Shown: positions 1 to 10,245, counted from the stretch's first letter. The stretch is 64,000 nucleotides of DNA from Vibrio cincinnatiensis DSM 19608 (GCF_900167345.1 NZ_FUXB01000001.1:186001-250000); one strand, 5' to 3'. The notes: generated from the letters alone by a model not told the origin. Numbers and translations: made by a program.

Positions 1-674
1 ATATCACGGGATTCAATATCGTTATATTCCCGAACTTTACGGTAATAGGGCATGACGGTAAATCGCCCTGGATAAGCACCAAACAAACCTTTAATGGCAT
101 ACAGCGCAGCATTGTCGTTACCTTCAGGCTCGGCGGCAAAGTTAATGGCAAAGGCGACCAATTCTTTATGGCGAGTTTGATCTTTGGCATCAATTCGCAG
201 CAAAGTATGACCAAACATGGATGAAGGGTTATTCATAAACGCTGTCGGGAAGATTAAGGTCATTCCTGCTGGGTCAAGTACCGTTTTCCAATTATCTAAT
301 TCTGGGCAGTCAAGGTTTACCTCTACATTACCCCGTTGAGATTCAATCCAACGGTATCGGGCTGGATAAGTACAACGTGTTTGATTCGCCACGGTGGCAT
401 CTTCATGATAAAGCAGGCTTAGTGTGGCTTGTAATTCCGCCTCAGGAGAGATCTTACCATTGGGGGCTAGAAAAAATTCACTGGAGTCAACGGTGCTGCG
501 ATACCCTGACAGATAAGAAGGCAAATAATGCCCAAGCTTTAACCAATATGGATGCTGAGCGAGGGAGACCGTATCCAAGTTTGAGTGTGCCAATACGTTA
601 GTACTGAACATCAGCCCGTTTGTCAGGAAACAGAGAGAGAGTAAAGTGCGACGATATATAAAAGGAAATCTCAT
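1..674 (-). CDS. DUF4105 (Lnb N-terminal-like) periplasmic protein, 3' part missing
   Basis: The gene starts at ATG 672-674 on the minus strand and runs off the window at base 1, so 224 codons of its N-terminal part are visible. A cleavable signal peptide is evident (basic MRFPFIYRR, hydrophobic core, probable cleavage after VLA near residue 29). The motif FGHTLLRID resembles the conserved block of the DUF4105/Lnb_N periplasmic domain family. Function is unknown; Enterococcus Lnb is a lipoprotein N-acyltransferase, but this resemblance does not establish that reaction here. It lies downstream of the DUF3015 gene on the same strand, separated by a terminator-like hairpin, so co-transcription is at most partial. 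Confidence 0.8.
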   Translation of the reverse strand, partial: MRFPFIYRRTLLSLCFLTNGLMFSTNVLAHSNLDTVSLAQHPYWLKLGHYLPSYLSGYRSTVDSSEFFLAPNGKISPEAELQATLSLLYHEDATVANQTRCTYPARYRWIESQRGNVEVNLDCPELDNWKTVLDPAGMTLIFPTAFMNNPSSMFGHTLLRIDAKDQTRHKELVAFAINFAAEPEGNDNAALYAIKGLFGAYPGRFTVMPYYRKVREYNDIESRD

Positions 675-711
675 GCCAATAACGTTATTATGTTAGGTTG
701 TTCTGACCAAT

Positions 712-735
712 AAAAAGTGCCCTTAACGGGCACTT
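712..735 (-). terminator. Rho-independent terminator after the DUF3015 gene
   Basis: On the minus strand an 8-bp stem (AAGTGCCC/GGGCACTT, loop of 5) is followed directly by a run of T. It lies 60 bases beyond the DUF3015 stop codon and 38 bases before the DUF4105 start. Confidence 0.8.
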
Positions 736-796
736 AGAAAGTTTCTTGAATACGGAGCTGGCCTGATTAACGTCGGGGAGCTCGTGCGCAATCAAC

Positions 797-1279
797 TTAG
801 ATTGTGTAAGCAGATAGAGTTTGATCTTGTGCAACTAGAGTATTTAGATTAGTAAATACTTCTTGTGAAGTAACATTTTCAGACTGGAAAACCTGTGCAA
901 AGTTTTCTTTTGCCATTTGGTTAAACGTTGCTTTATCTGCGTCTTGAATACCCCAAACTTCAGAAAGTGTTGCTAGAGTTTCACCTTCACCACGTGCGAT
1001 ATCACGAGCTAGGTTGTCTAGGTTACCATCAATAAACAGTGCTAGTTTTTGTGCAGAGTTAATGGTGCCAGTGCCATCACAACCTAGAGTACCAAAAGTG
1101 ATACCAAACGTTTGGTTACCAGAAGTACCGTTGGTTGTTGCGCCAAGAACTTTAAACACTTTACCTTGCTGACCATCAAAGATCATTGTACCCAGACCAC
1201 AACCAATGTCTGAGTCTGCCATAGCCGCGTTGGAAAGAGGAAGTACCGCTAGAGCGGCCACTGCAAGTAATTTTTTCAT
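797..1279 (-). CDS. DUF3015 family exported protein
   Basis: A 160-residue protein with a clear Sec signal peptide (MKKLLAVAALAVLPLSNAAMA, cleavage near residue 21). The mature part begins DSDIGCGLGTMIF and has a second cysteine in a glycine-rich stretch (GTLGCDG), typical of DUF3015. No enzymatic function is known for the family. The product should be periplasmic or outer-membrane associated. The start ATG (1277-1279) is preceded by AAGGGAAACTT as ribosome binding site. A terminator at 712-735 follows it. Confidence 0.85.
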   Translation of the reverse strand: MKKLLAVAALAVLPLSNAAMADSDIGCGLGTMIFDGQQGKVFKVLGATTNGTSGNQTFGITFGTLGCDGTGTINSAQKLALFIDGNLDNLARDIARGEGETLATLSEVWGIQDADKATFNQMAKENFAQVFQSENVTSQEVFTNLNTLVAQDQTLSAYTI

Positions 1280-1718
1280 AAGTTTCCCTTATCATTATCA
1301 TTTTTGCGTCAATACCCATGAAGCGTCCTGTCTTATTTGCTTTTTGTCATTAATTACAGAAAACCGCTAAAAAGGAGGCATTCACATCTATTGAACGCGG
1401 CTATAAATATATGAAATCAACTGCATTTTCAACTAGAAATAGTGATTTCATTCACTTTTTTTGCTGATTTTGTTGCATTGGTTCCGTTGTAAATGTGTCT
1501 GAGGGGCATTGATGGCGTTATAAATGGATCAGCAAAGGTCATTTCTTTTTTATAATTGCGTACCGAATCCGGCAGATTATTAAAGAAATTCTTGCCAAAA
1601 TTAATGTTTAGGCACATATTCATTGGCAGCAGTCTGGCCATTTAGGTTAGAATAAGCAGCCATGCTGTTGCCCGTTAATAAGGCAACAGAGCGAATAGAT
1701 AAGTGTGGAGATACAAGT
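1280..1718. other. Divergent intergenic region between DUF3015 and uvrY
   Basis: 439 bases with no supported gene. It must hold the promoters for the DUF3015 gene (minus) and the uvrY-uvrC operon (plus). A minus-strand open frame at 1429-1641 has no recognisable product or good ribosome binding site and is not called. The spacer contains AAGGAGG at 1371-1377, but no start codon at suitable distance follows it. Confidence 0.6.
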
Positions 1719-2363
1719 TTGATCAATGTTTTCCTTGTAGATGATCACGAGCTGGTTCGCACAGGGATACGACGTATTATTGAAGACGTCCGTGGAATGA
1801 ACGTAGTAGGGGAAGCTGATAGCGGTGAAGATGCAGTAAAATGGTGCCGTAGTAACCATACTGATGTCGTATTAATGGATATGAATATGCCCGGTATTGG
1901 TGGCTTAGAAGCAACCAAGAAAATTTTACGTCTGAATCCAGATGTGAGAATTATCGTACTGACGATTCACACTGAAAACCCGTTTCCAACCAAAGTCATG
2001 CAAGCTGGTGCCGCTGGTTATTTAACCAAAGGGGCAGCGCCAGATGAAATGGTGAATGCGATTCGTATCGTCAATAGTGGCCAGCGGTATATCTCTCCGG
2101 AAATAGCCCAGCAAATGGCATTAAGCCAATTTTCACCAGCCTCTGAAAACCCATTTGCCGGCCTGTCTGAGCGTGAGCTTCAAATCATGATGATGATTAC
2201 TAAAGGGCAGAAGGTAACGGAAATCTCAGAACAATTAAATTTGAGTCCTAAAACAGTCAATAGTTATCGTTATCGTCTTTTTGCCAAATTGGACATCAGC
2301 GGTGATGTAGAGCTAACACATTTAGCGATTCGACACGGGATGCTCGACACCGAGAAGTTGTAG
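1719..2363 (+). CDS. uvrY: Response regulator UvrY/VarA (BarA partner)
   Basis: A 214-residue NarL/FixJ-type response regulator. The receiver domain (about 1-120) has acidic residues D8 and D9, the phospho-acceptor D54 in VLMDMNMPG and the conserved lysine in YLTKG. A LuxR-type helix-turn-helix follows (about 145-205, [10 protein letters not shown] to [13 protein letters not shown]). In gammaproteobacteria this protein, with the BarA sensor kinase, activates Csr-binding small RNAs; Vibrio calls it VarA. The open frame extends to 1662, but the family begins [16 protein letters not shown], so I chose the TTG at 1719 with GTGGAG 8 bases upstream. Its stop overlaps the uvrC start by one base, so the two are translationally coupled. 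Confidence 0.93.
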   Translation: MINVFLVDDHELVRTGIRRIIEDVRGMNVVGEADSGEDAVKWCRSNHTDVVLMDMNMPGIGGLEATKKILRLNPDVRIIVLTIHTENPFPTKVMQAGAAGYLTKGAAPDEMVNAIRIVNSGQRYISPEIAQQMALSQFSPASENPFAGLSERELQIMMMITKGQKVTEISEQLNLSPKTVNSYRYRLFAKLDISGDVELTHLAIRHGMLDTEKL

Positions 2364-4192
2364 TGCCTGATTTTGATTCTCTCGCCTTTTTAAAAACAGT
2401 AACCAATCAGCCCGGTGTTTATCGTATGTATAACGCCGATGCTGAAGTGATTTATGTTGGTAAAGCAAAAGATCTCAAAAAGCGTCTATCCAGCTACTTT
2501 CGCAGTAAAGTTGATCGTGAAAAAACACGAGCGTTAGTCAGCCATATCCATAAAATTGATGTAACGGTTACTCATACTGAAACAGAAGCGCTTATCCTTG
2601 AACATAATTACATTAAGCAGTATTTACCCAAATACAATGTATTATTGCGTGATGATAAATCTTATCCTTATATTTTTATCAGTGCTCATAAACACCCTCG
2701 ACTATCTTTGCATCGCGGCTCGAAAAAGCGTAAAGGGGAGTATTTTGGCCCTTACCCCGACTCTGGGGCGGTACGTGAGACACTGCATTTAATACAAAAG
2801 ATTTTTCCGGTGCGTCAGTGTGAAGATACGGTATATCGCAATCGTGTTAGACCGTGTTTAATGTACCAAATTGGTCGATGTGCAGCCCCTTGTGTTACTC
2901 AAATTATTTCAGATATAGAGTATGCTGAGCTGGTTAACTATGTGCGCCTATTTTTGCAAGGGAAAGATAACCAAGTATTAGAAGTGCTGGTTGAGAAGAT
3001 GGAACAGGCCAGTATGGCTCTGCGCTTTGAAGACGCGGCAAAATATCGAGATCAAATTCAAGCTATTCGTCGAGTTCAGGAGCAGCAATATGTTTCTGAT
3101 GATTCGATGGAAGATATGGATGTCCTCGGCTTTTCTGAAGAAAAAGGGCTTGCCTGTATTCATATTTTAATGATTCGCCAAGGAAAAATCTTAGGGAGTC
3201 GTAGCCACTTTCCTAAAGTGCCGCATCATACCGATCAGCAAGAAGTCTTTGAAAGCTTTTTAAGCCAGTATTATCTCAGTCATAATGAAGCTCGAACCCT
3301 TCCTAACCGGATTATTCTCAATGATGGATTATTGAGTGATCCTTTACCGTTGCAGGCTGCATTAACTCAGTTAGCTGGGCGTAAAGTCACTTTCCATGTT
3401 AACCCTTCAGGAGTTCGTGGCCGATATTTAAAGCTCTCTAATACCAACGCACTGAGTGCCATGACGGCAAAAGTTAATCACAAAATGACCATTAGCCAGC
3501 GATTTAAAGCGCTTCAGAGTATTATTGGATTAGACCACATCATGCGCATGGAATGCTTTGATATTTCTCATACCATGGGGGAAAGTACGGTTGCATCTTG
3601 CGTTGTCTTTAATCAAGACGGCCCTGTGAAAGCAGAATATCGGCGCTACAATATCACTGGAATTACCGGAGGGGATGACTATGCCGCCATGGGGCAGGCT
3701 CTCGAAAGGCGTTATGCTAAACAGCTCGATATTGATAGAATACCTGATATCATTTTTATTGATGGGGGTAAAGGGCAGCTCAACCGTGCGCATGAGATCC
3801 TTCGTCAATGTTGGCAAGACTGGCCTAAACGCCCGATTCTTATTGGTATTGCGAAGGGCGTAACTCGGAAACCTGGATTAGAGACGCTGATCACAACAAC
3901 GGGTAAAGAATTTAATCTGCCTAGTGATGCACCAGCATTGCACTTGATTCAACATATTCGAGATGAAAGTCATAATCATGCCATTGCAGGGCATCGTGCT
4001 AAACGCGGGAAAACTCGTCGAACCAGTTCACTAGAAGGGATTGAAGGTATTGGTCCTAAACGCCGACAGGCGTTATTAAAATATATGGGCGGTCTGCAAG
4101 AACTGAAACGAGCAACTGTCGAAGAAATCGCCAAAGTGCCTGGTATTAGTCATTCTTTGGCAGAAAACATATACCAAGCATTGAAACAATAG
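2363..4192 (+). CDS. uvrC: UvrABC excinuclease subunit C
   Basis: 609 residues, the usual UvrC length. In order: the GIY-YIG nuclease domain (about 14-95; GVYRMY and [12 protein letters not shown]), a cysteine cluster ([13 protein letters not shown]), the UVR motif that contacts UvrB (about 200-235), the C-terminal RNase H-like nuclease domain ([23 protein letters not shown]) and tandem helix-hairpin-helix at the end ([26 protein letters not shown]). It makes the 3' and 5' incisions in nucleotide excision repair. Translation starts at GTG 2363, sharing one base with the uvrY stop. The uvrY-uvrC-pgsA order is standard for gammaproteobacteria. Confidence 0.98.
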   Translation: MPDFDSLAFLKTVTNQPGVYRMYNADAEVIYVGKAKDLKKRLSSYFRSKVDREKTRALVSHIHKIDVTVTHTETEALILEHNYIKQYLPKYNVLLRDDKSYPYIFISAHKHPRLSLHRGSKKRKGEYFGPYPDSGAVRETLHLIQKIFPVRQCEDTVYRNRVRPCLMYQIGRCAAPCVTQIISDIEYAELVNYVRLFLQGKDNQVLEVLVEKMEQASMALRFEDAAKYRDQIQAIRRVQEQQYVSDDSMEDMDVLGFSEEKGLACIHILMIRQGKILGSRSHFPKVPHHTDQQEVFESFLSQYYLSHNEARTLPNRIILNDGLLSDPLPLQAALTQLAGRKVTFHVNPSGVRGRYLKLSNTNALSAMTAKVNHKMTISQRFKALQSIIGLDHIMRMECFDISHTMGESTVASCVVFNQDGPVKAEYRRYNITGITGGDDYAAMGQALERRYAKQLDIDRIPDIIFIDGGKGQLNRAHEILRQCWQDWPKRPILIGIAKGVTRKPGLETLITTTGKEFNLPSDAPALHLIQHIRDESHNHAIAGHRAKRGKTRRTSSLEGIEGIGPKRRQALLKYMGGLQELKRATVEEIAKVPGISHSLAENIYQALKQ

Positions 4193-4238
4193 CAAAAATG
4201 CCGCACCATAAAGGCGCAACTAATAAGAGCCTAAAAAT

Positions 4239-4796
4239 ATGCGTTTTAACATCCCTAATATCTTGTCTTTATTACGACTTTTCCTCATTCCGGTATTTGT
4301 CGTCGCATTTTACCTACCATACAGTTGGGCCCCATTTGCCGCTGCAATGATCTTTTGGGTCGCTGGATTTACGGATTGGCTAGATGGGATGTTAGCCAGA
4401 AAGCTTGGTCAAACTTCTCGGTTTGGAGCCTTTATTGATCCCGTTGCAGATAAAGTCTTAGTGGCGACAGCATTGATCCTTATCACCGAACATTATCACT
4501 CTATTTGGATCACCATCCCTGCGGTCACCATGATTGGCCGTGAAATTATCATTTCGGCCTTACGTGAATGGATGGCTGAAATTGGCAAACGAGCCAGCGT
4601 CGCGGTGTCTTGGATTGGAAAAGTGAAAACCTTAACGCAGATGTTTGCGCTATGGGTACTCATTTGGCGTTATGACGACTGGATGGTATGGATGGGGTAT
4701 ATCGCAATCTACATTGCAACGATCCTTACCTATTGGTCAATGATGCAATATTTAGCGGCGGCTAAAGGTGATCTATTAAATGAAGAGCATCACTAA
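4239..4796 (+). CDS. pgsA: CDP-diacylglycerol-glycerol-3-phosphate 3-phosphatidyltransferase
   Basis: 185 residues, several transmembrane helices. The CDP-alcohol phosphotransferase signature D-G-x2-A-R-x8-G-x3-D-x3-D is seen in [12 protein letters not shown] followed by [11 protein letters not shown]. It makes phosphatidylglycerol-phosphate, the committed step to phosphatidylglycerol and cardiolipin, in the inner membrane; the window's cls gene acts later in the same pathway. It starts 46 bases after uvrC and is followed by a strong terminator at 4832. Confidence 0.97.
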   Translation: MRFNIPNILSLLRLFLIPVFVVAFYLPYSWAPFAAAMIFWVAGFTDWLDGMLARKLGQTSRFGAFIDPVADKVLVATALILITEHYHSIWITIPAVTMIGREIIISALREWMAEIGKRASVAVSWIGKVKTLTQMFALWVLIWRYDDWMVWMGYIAIYIATILTYWSMMQYLAAAKGDLLNEEHH

Positions 4797-4831
4797 CACC
4801 TAATTCATTCAATGCGACGACAATACTGTAA

Positions 4832-4856
4832 CCCCAACATCATGTTGGGGTTTTTT
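4832..4856 (+). terminator. Rho-independent terminator of the uvrY-uvrC-pgsA operon
   Basis: Stem CCCCAAC/GTTGGGG (4832-4838 and 4844-4850), loop ATCAT, then six T. It lies 36 bases after the pgsA stop. Confidence 0.92.
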
Positions 4857-4887
4857 ATTTGTTCTGGAGTAAGAAAAGAGTAAAAGA

Positions 4888-4915
4888 AAACAAGCCAGTC
4901 AATGACTGGCTTGTT
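4888..4915 (-). terminator. Terminator for cspD (minus strand)
   Basis: A 12-bp-plus stem (AAACAAGCCAGTC/GACTGGCTTGTTT) with loop of 3-4. On the minus strand it ends in a T-rich tract (TTTTCTTTTA). It lies 88 bases beyond the cspD stop and faces the pgsA terminator. Confidence 0.8.
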
Positions 4916-5003
4916 TCTATGGTATCTGTTTGGGTCGTAATCTGGGGGGCGGCATTTCTTTTCCCGCACTAAGCCTACGACAGCGTTCCCTGTGGCTGCA
5001 AAT

Positions 5004-5225
5004 TTATTTGGTTTGCTGCCCTTCAATGGGAACAACGCTACTGGCATGAAATCCCTTTGGGCCTTGTTCAACTTCATAAGCAACTTGTTGACCAGCTTTC
5101 AGTGTACGATAGCCATCCATCTGAATGGTTGAGTAATGAGCAAAAATGTCATCATTTCCACCTTCTGAGCAAATGAAACCGAACCCTTTAGCATTGTTGA
5201 ACCATTTTACTGTACCTGTAGCCAT
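5004..5225 (-). CDS. cspD: Cold-shock-like protein CspD
   Basis: 73 residues, a single cold-shock OB-fold domain. RNP1 is KGFGFI (14-19) and RNP2 is DIFAHYS; both bind single-stranded nucleic acid. The sequence (TGTVKWFNNAKGFG, GYRTLKAGQ) and the position upstream of and divergent from clpS-clpA identify CspD rather than CspA; in E. coli CspD is a stationary-phase inhibitor of replication. A frame extension to 5234 exists, but GAGGGA sits 9 bases from the ATG at 5225 and directly abuts the 5234 codon, so 5225 is chosen. Confidence 0.93.
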   Translation of the reverse strand: MATGTVKWFNNAKGFGFICSEGGNDDIFAHYSTIQMDGYRTLKAGQQVAYEVEQGPKGFHASSVVPIEGQQTK

Positions 5226-5748
5226 GCTATACATCCCTCATGCATTTTGTTACTGATGTTGTTTACAGAAACCTTCGTTCTTGTAGTCCATGAACAAGGG
5301 TTCTTAGTGTGAATCTTATTCAGGTGATACCAAATATTAAGTCACTAATTGACCAATGTAGTCAATGATAGCCCACAGTCAATAGGATAAAGGTATAAAG
5401 ATAGCGACTTTTATAAGCAAGTCACTTTATCGAGATGAATCGGTTGGCTTCGTTTTATTAAAAAATAGCGGTGGATTGATCTAAATAGTGAGGATAAATG
5501 CAATTGGATTTGCAAATAGCAATGCATATTGTGAGTTTGTTTGCATATTCTGCTGGTTTTTTGAACGCTTGCACAAGGAATCAAAGAGGAATAGCAATGT
5601 TTTATTTGCAGCGTTACCATTGCTGGATTAGTCTCTAAGTAAGGGTTGTTTTTCACCTGAACAGACAGCAAGTTAAGTGTATAGAAGACGCTGATGGATG
5701 GGATGACAATGTGTGATAATTTGAGAAACACTCTGATATACGGTCGGC
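5226..5748. other. Long divergent spacer between cspD and clpS
   Basis: 523 bases, AT-rich, without a supported gene. It must contain the cspD promoter and leader (minus) and the clpS-clpA promoter (plus). A minus-strand open frame at 5411-5827 overlaps clpS and shows no family features, so it is left out. I see short GTCA/TGAC-containing repeats around 5340-5385, too short to interpret. Confidence 0.6.
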
Positions 5749-6069
5749 ATGAGTAAAAACTTTGAATGGGTGGCTCCAGGCTCAGATCTACTGGAGCAAA
5801 AAAAGACCGAGGTAAGACCCCCGGCAATGTATCACGTAGTACTCAATAATGATGACTACACCCCGATGGACTTTGTGATTGAAATCCTTGAACGTTTTTT
5901 CTCAATGGATATTGAAAGAGCAACACAAGTTATGCTCAGGGTGCATTATGAAGGAAAAGCCATTTGTGGCACATTTACTGCAGAAGTTGCAGAAACAAAG
6001 GTAGCGCAAGTGACCATGTACTCAAGGGAAAATGAGCATCCGCTTTTGTGTACTATGGAACAAGCTTAG
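5749..6069 (+). CDS. clpS: ATP-dependent Clp protease adaptor ClpS
   Basis: 106 residues. The core motif [16 protein letters not shown] forms the pocket that recognises N-terminal Leu, Phe, Tyr and Trp, and [10 protein letters not shown] lies in the ClpA-binding half. ClpS delivers N-degron substrates to ClpAP. It lies 38 bases upstream of clpA, so the two form an operon, and bpt and aat nearby create the N-degrons that ClpS reads. Confidence 0.97.
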   Translation: MSKNFEWVAPGSDLLEQKKTEVRPPAMYHVVLNNDDYTPMDFVIEILERFFSMDIERATQVMLRVHYEGKAICGTFTAEVAETKVAQVTMYSRENEHPLLCTMEQA

Positions 6070-6107
6070 GCTTGTAACGCAATGTGGTTGTTCCTTAAGG
6101 AGGCCTT

Positions 6108-8375
6108 ATGCTTAATAAAGAACTAGAGTCGAGTCTAAATGGCGCGTTCGCTCGAGCGCGAGACAAAAGACATGAATTTATGACCGTCGAGCACCTCCTA
6201 CTTGCATTGTTGGAAAATGATGCAGCGAAGGACGCATTATTAGCCTGTCAAGCCGATATCAATGCACTACGTCAAGAGCTTGATCTGTTTATTGATCAAA
6301 CGACGCCGCTTATTCCAGCTAACGATGAAACACGAGAGACACAGCCGACACTCAGTTTTCAGCGAGTGTTACAACGAGCGGTATTTCATGTGCAGTCGTC
6401 TGGGCGCAATGAAGTGACGGGGGCCAATGTTCTGGTTGCTATTTTTAGTGAGCAAGAGTCCCATGCGGCGTATTTATTGAAGAAAAACGATATTAGCCGA
6501 CTGGATATTGTTAATTATATTTCCCATGGGATTACCAAAACTTCGGGTGCAAGCGAAGATCCCGCTTCCGATTCTTTTGGTTCTGGAAATGTTGAGGAAT
6601 CGAATACGGATGAACGATTAGAAAGTTTTGCAAATAACCTTAACCAACTTGCTAAACAAGGGCAAATTGACCCCTTAATCGGTCGAGATAAGGAACTTGA
6701 ACGCACGATCCAAGTCTTGTGTCGTAGGCGTAAAAACAACCCTCTTTTAGTGGGGGAGGCAGGGGTCGGTAAAACGGCGATTGCTGAAGGACTTGCTTGG
6801 CGAATTGTTGAAGGGCAAGTACCGGAAGTGATCCAAAATAGTGTCATATATTCGCTCGATATTGGCTCCTTATTGGCGGGTACGAAATATCGTGGGGATT
6901 TTGAAAAACGGTTTAAAACGATCCTAAAGCAATTAGAAAAAGAACAAGATGCGATTCTTTTTATTGATGAAATTCATACCATTATCGGCGCGGGTGCGGC
7001 CTCCGGTGGGCAAGTAGACGCAGCGAATCTGATTAAGCCATTATTGAGTAGTGGCAAATTACGTTGTATTGGTTCAACAACTTATCAAGAGTACAGTACT
7101 ATCTTTGAGAAAGAGCGAGCTTTATCGCGTCGCTTCCAAAAAATTGATGTTTTAGAACCTTCATTAGACGATACCACGAAGATCTTAATGGGCTTAAAGC
7201 CCAAGTATGAAGCTCACCATGATGTTCGCTATACCAACAAAGCGCTACGAGCTGCGGTAGAACTGTCGGCGAAGTACATTAATGAGCGTCATTTGCCAGA
7301 CAAAGCCATCGATGTTATTGATGAAGCGGGGGCTAGAGTACGTTTAATGCCTGCCAGCCGACGCAAGAAAACCGTTGGGGTTGCAGAAATTGAAGCTATG
7401 GTCGCTAAAATGGCGCGAATTCCTGAAAAATCTGTCTCTTCATCCGATAAAGACATTTTGAAAAATCTTGATAAGAAGATGAAAATGTTGGTATTTGGTC
7501 AAGATCAAGCGATAGAAGTGTTGAGCGAGTCGATCAAACTGACTCGAGCGGGGCTGGGTTCCGATAATCGTCCTGTTGGTTCATTCTTGTTTGCGGGTCC
7601 GACAGGGGTGGGGAAAACGGAAGTGACTGTACAGCTATCGAAGCTGTTGGGTATTGAACTGCTTCGCTTTGATATGTCTGAATACGGTGAACGTCACTCG
7701 GTTAGCCGCTTGATAGGCGCTCCTCCTGGCTATGTCGGTTATGACCAAGGTGGTTTATTAACGGATGCCGTGATTAAGCACCCTCATGCGGTGGTATTGT
7801 TGGATGAAATTGAAAAAGCGCATCCAGATGTCTTTAACTTACTGCTACAAGTTATGGATAACGGCACATTAACCGATAATAATGGACGTAAAGCGGATTT
7901 TCGGAATGTTATCCTAGTCATGACGACAAACGCAGGTGTGGCGGAAACCGTGAAACAATCCATCGGTATGATTCAACAAGATCATAGTCACGATGCGATG
8001 GCAGAAATTAAAAAAGTCTTCACACCAGAATTTCGTAACCGATTAGATCATATTATCTGGTTTAATAGCTTAGATGAGCGGGTTATTCATCAAGTGGTCG
8101 ATAAATTCATTGTTGAACTGCAAGTTCAATTGGATGCACGAGGGGTTTCACTTGAAGTCTCTGAAGATGCAAGACATTGGCTTGCAATCAAAGGGTATGA
8201 CCGAGACATGGGAGCTCGTCCTATGGGGCGAGTTATTCAGGATAAATTGAAAAAACCACTGGCAAATGAGTTATTATTTGGTTCATTGGTGGATGGTGGA
8301 ACCGTCAAAGTAGACCTTAGCGATGATCAATTAACCTTTAAATACTTAGGCTCTCGAGAAGAAGTCGTGAACTAA
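6108..8375 (+). CDS. clpA: ATP-dependent Clp protease ATP-binding subunit ClpA
   Basis: 755 residues, close to the E. coli length of 758. The Clp N-domain covers about 1-145 and binds ClpS. AAA+ module 1 has Walker A GEAGVGKT (216-223) and Walker B ILFIDEIHT. Module 2 has Walker A GPTGVGKT (about 495) and Walker B VVLLDEIEKAHP. The ClpP-binding loop tripeptide IGM is seen in KQSIGMIQQD. ClpA unfolds substrates and feeds them to ClpP. A clear ribosome binding site (AAGGAGG) lies 6 bases before the ATG. clpP is not in this window. Confidence 0.98.
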   Translation: MLNKELESSLNGAFARARDKRHEFMTVEHLLLALLENDAAKDALLACQADINALRQELDLFIDQTTPLIPANDETRETQPTLSFQRVLQRAVFHVQSSGRNEVTGANVLVAIFSEQESHAAYLLKKNDISRLDIVNYISHGITKTSGASEDPASDSFGSGNVEESNTDERLESFANNLNQLAKQGQIDPLIGRDKELERTIQVLCRRRKNNPLLVGEAGVGKTAIAEGLAWRIVEGQVPEVIQNSVIYSLDIGSLLAGTKYRGDFEKRFKTILKQLEKEQDAILFIDEIHTIIGAGAASGGQVDAANLIKPLLSSGKLRCIGSTTYQEYSTIFEKERALSRRFQKIDVLEPSLDDTTKILMGLKPKYEAHHDVRYTNKALRAAVELSAKYINERHLPDKAIDVIDEAGARVRLMPASRRKKTVGVAEIEAMVAKMARIPEKSVSSSDKDILKNLDKKMKMLVFGQDQAIEVLSESIKLTRAGLGSDNRPVGSFLFAGPTGVGKTEVTVQLSKLLGIELLRFDMSEYGERHSVSRLIGAPPGYVGYDQGGLLTDAVIKHPHAVVLLDEIEKAHPDVFNLLLQVMDNGTLTDNNGRKADFRNVILVMTTNAGVAETVKQSIGMIQQDHSHDAMAEIKKVFTPEFRNRLDHIIWFNSLDERVIHQVVDKFIVELQVQLDARGVSLEVSEDARHWLAIKGYDRDMGARPMGRVIQDKLKKPLANELLFGSLVDGGTVKVDLSDDQLTFKYLGSREEVVN

Positions 8376-8395
8376 GTTTCTGTTAACGATAATAA

Positions 8396-8427
8396 AAAGC
8401 GCACAAGTAATAGGTGCGCTTTTTTTG
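8396..8427 (+). terminator. Rho-independent terminator of clpS-clpA
   Basis: Stem AGCGCAC/GTGCGCT (8398-8404, 8414-8420) followed by a run of seven T or more. It lies about 20 bases after the clpA stop. Confidence 0.92.
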
Positions 8428-8460
8428 TCTAAGTTATTGGCTGTTAAGCCATACTCTTAT

Positions 8461-8497
8461 GCAACAAAAACGGAGCTTACCGCTCCGTTTTTGTTGC
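8461..8497 (-). terminator. Strong terminator of infA, likely bidirectional
   Basis: A perfect 16-bp stem (8461-8476 with 8482-8497) with loop TTACC. The A/T half of the stem gives a T-run on either strand, which suits the convergent clpA and infA genes. Confidence 0.9.
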
Positions 8498-8513
8498 ATT
8501 CGACAATCAGAGA

Positions 8514-8732
<219 letters not shown>

Positions 8733-8815
8733 TTAATCCTCTTTAGAAATTTGGCGAAAATAATCAACGGCGCATTCTGCCGTTAAAAAAACAATATGTA
8801 AAGTTGGGGCGTATT

Positions 8816-9514
8816 CTACCCTTGCCAACGCTGTTTGACTAGCTTTTGATTTGGCTGAAAGCGTACTTTGTAATTCATAGCAGGGCATTCATCAATTTGA
8901 TAGCCTAAATAAAGCCATTGTTTCTCCATGCGTTTGCATAATTCAAGCTGGATGAGCACCGCTAAGGTGCCTAAGGAAAGTGGGCTATCTGGGTCAAAGA
9001 AGGTATAAAAAGCGCTGGCGCTGTGAGGTAAGATATCGGTAATGGCAATAGCAACAAGGCGGTTGCAGACATAAAGATGTAAGTACTGTGTTTCCAACCA
9101 GTTTGAACGTGCAAACTTATCAAATTCATCTTTGCGAGGTGGATACATGCTCCCTTCTTTATGACGAGCTTCAATATAACGAGCGTAGAGGGGGAACCAA
9201 TTTTCATCCATGGTTGGTTTCAATTGCCATTGAATGGTTTGAGCTTTGTTTAGCCACCTTTTCTGGCTTTTTGAAGGGGAAAAATCAGGGACAGAAACAC
9301 GTAATGCTTGGCAAGCCGAGCAATGATCACAATAAGGTCGATAGATGATATCCCCACTACGGCGAAAGCCATTTTCAAGAAGCTGTTCATAATGTTTGCT
9401 ATTTTTCAGCGCAGGATCCAGTGTGACAGCAACACGTTCCATACGTTCCGGTAGATAGCTGCATGGATGATTATCGGTAAGGCCGACTCGAATTTGTTGT
9501 AATTCTGGACTCAT
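8816..9514 (-). CDS. bpt: Aspartate/glutamate leucyltransferase (Bpt)
   Basis: 232 residues. The N-terminal block has CSYLPERMERV and a cysteine set (YCDHCSACQALRV) of the ATE family. The C-terminal half (MYPPRKDEF, FDPDSPLSLG, LGYQIDECPAMNYK) is the GNAT-like transferase. Bacterial Bpt transfers leucine from Leu-tRNA to N-terminal Asp or Glu and so makes a primary N-degron for ClpS. The open frame extends to 9571; I chose ATG 9514, which has GAGGAGAG just upstream and overlaps the aat stop by four bases (ATGA). Confidence 0.95.
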   Translation of the reverse strand: MSPELQQIRVGLTDNHPCSYLPERMERVAVTLDPALKNSKHYEQLLENGFRRSGDIIYRPYCDHCSACQALRVSVPDFSPSKSQKRWLNKAQTIQWQLKPTMDENWFPLYARYIEARHKEGSMYPPRKDEFDKFARSNWLETQYLHLYVCNRLVAIAITDILPHSASAFYTFFDPDSPLSLGTLAVLIQLELCKRMEKQWLYLGYQIDECPAMNYKVRFQPNQKLVKQRWQG

Positions 9515-10245
9515 ACTCTCTCCTCTGATGAATCCACGAATGGACAAGGTAACCACTGTGGCTGAAAACAAGATTCAGAGACAGATTCCTCTCTTAAGGT
9601 TAGCAATGATTGCATAAACTGGCTCCGTGGTAATTCTGTTGCCCCTAATGATTGCAGATGGGGATTCATAACTTGGCAATCAATTAATTGACCTTGGTGG
9701 CGAGAAAAATGCTGGCAAAAGGCCCAGAGTGCAATTTTAGAACTATTGGTCGTGAGGCTAAACATGGACTCTCCACAAAAAAGTTGTCCGACCTCAATAC
9801 CATAAAGACCACCGACTAATTTCTCATGTTCCCAGACCTCAACGGAATGGCAAGCTCCTTGTTCTGCCAAGCATTGATAAGCGTTACGCATTTCATGGTT
9901 TAACCACGTTTCTTCGGCTGGGCGTACAGCAGCACATAACTCGATAACACGGCTTGTCGCACGGTTTAGGCTAATGTGATAGTGGTGTTTTTTTTGAAAT
10001 TTTTTCACACTTTTGGCGGGTTTAAATGTCTTAGGATTAAAGACTGCTCGAGGAGAAGGGCTCCACCAGAGAATGGGCTCTCCTGGTCCATACCAAGGGA
10101 AAATACCCTTGTGATAAGCAGACAAAATACGCCTTGGTTGTAAATCACCCCCATAGGCAAGCAAACCATTCGGATGGCTGAGTGCTGAATCAGGGGAGGG
10201 AAAGGTAAAGCTGTCCGCCGCCAACTCGGTAAGGTAAATTGTCAT
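9511..10245 (-). CDS. aat: Leucyl/phenylalanyl-tRNA-protein transferase
   Basis: 244 residues. Family blocks visible are PNGLLAYGGDL, the active-site region GIFPWYGPGEPILWWSPSPR, LVGGLYGIEVGQLFCGESMFS and IDCQVMNPHLQSLGA. Aat attaches Leu or Phe to N-terminal Lys or Arg in the cytosol, the second route into the ClpS/ClpAP N-degron pathway. It is translationally coupled to bpt and shares a divergent 32-base spacer with the glycine-zipper gene. Confidence 0.97.
   Translation of the reverse strand: MTIYLTELAADSFTFPSPDSALSHPNGLLAYGGDLQPRRILSAYHKGIFPWYGPGEPILWWSPSPRAVFNPKTFKPAKSVKKFQKKHHYHISLNRATSRVIELCAAVRPAEETWLNHEMRNAYQCLAEQGACHSVEVWEHEKLVGGLYGIEVGQLFCGESMFSLTTNSSKIALWAFCQHFSRHQGQLIDCQVMNPHLQSLGATELPRSQFMQSLLTLREESVSESCFQPQWLPCPFVDSSEERV

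Noticed and set aside
1429..1641. Minus-strand open frame of 70 codons upstream of uvrY
   Set aside because: No family resemblance, no clear ribosome binding site, and it occupies a region needed for divergent promoters.
4805..5083. Minus-strand 92-codon frame overlapping cspD
   Set aside because: Out-of-frame shadow that runs through the cspD terminator hairpin and into cspD.
5411..5827. Minus-strand 138-codon frame in the cspD/clpS spacer
   Set aside because: Overlaps the clpS start, has no domain features and a composition unlike neighbouring proteins.
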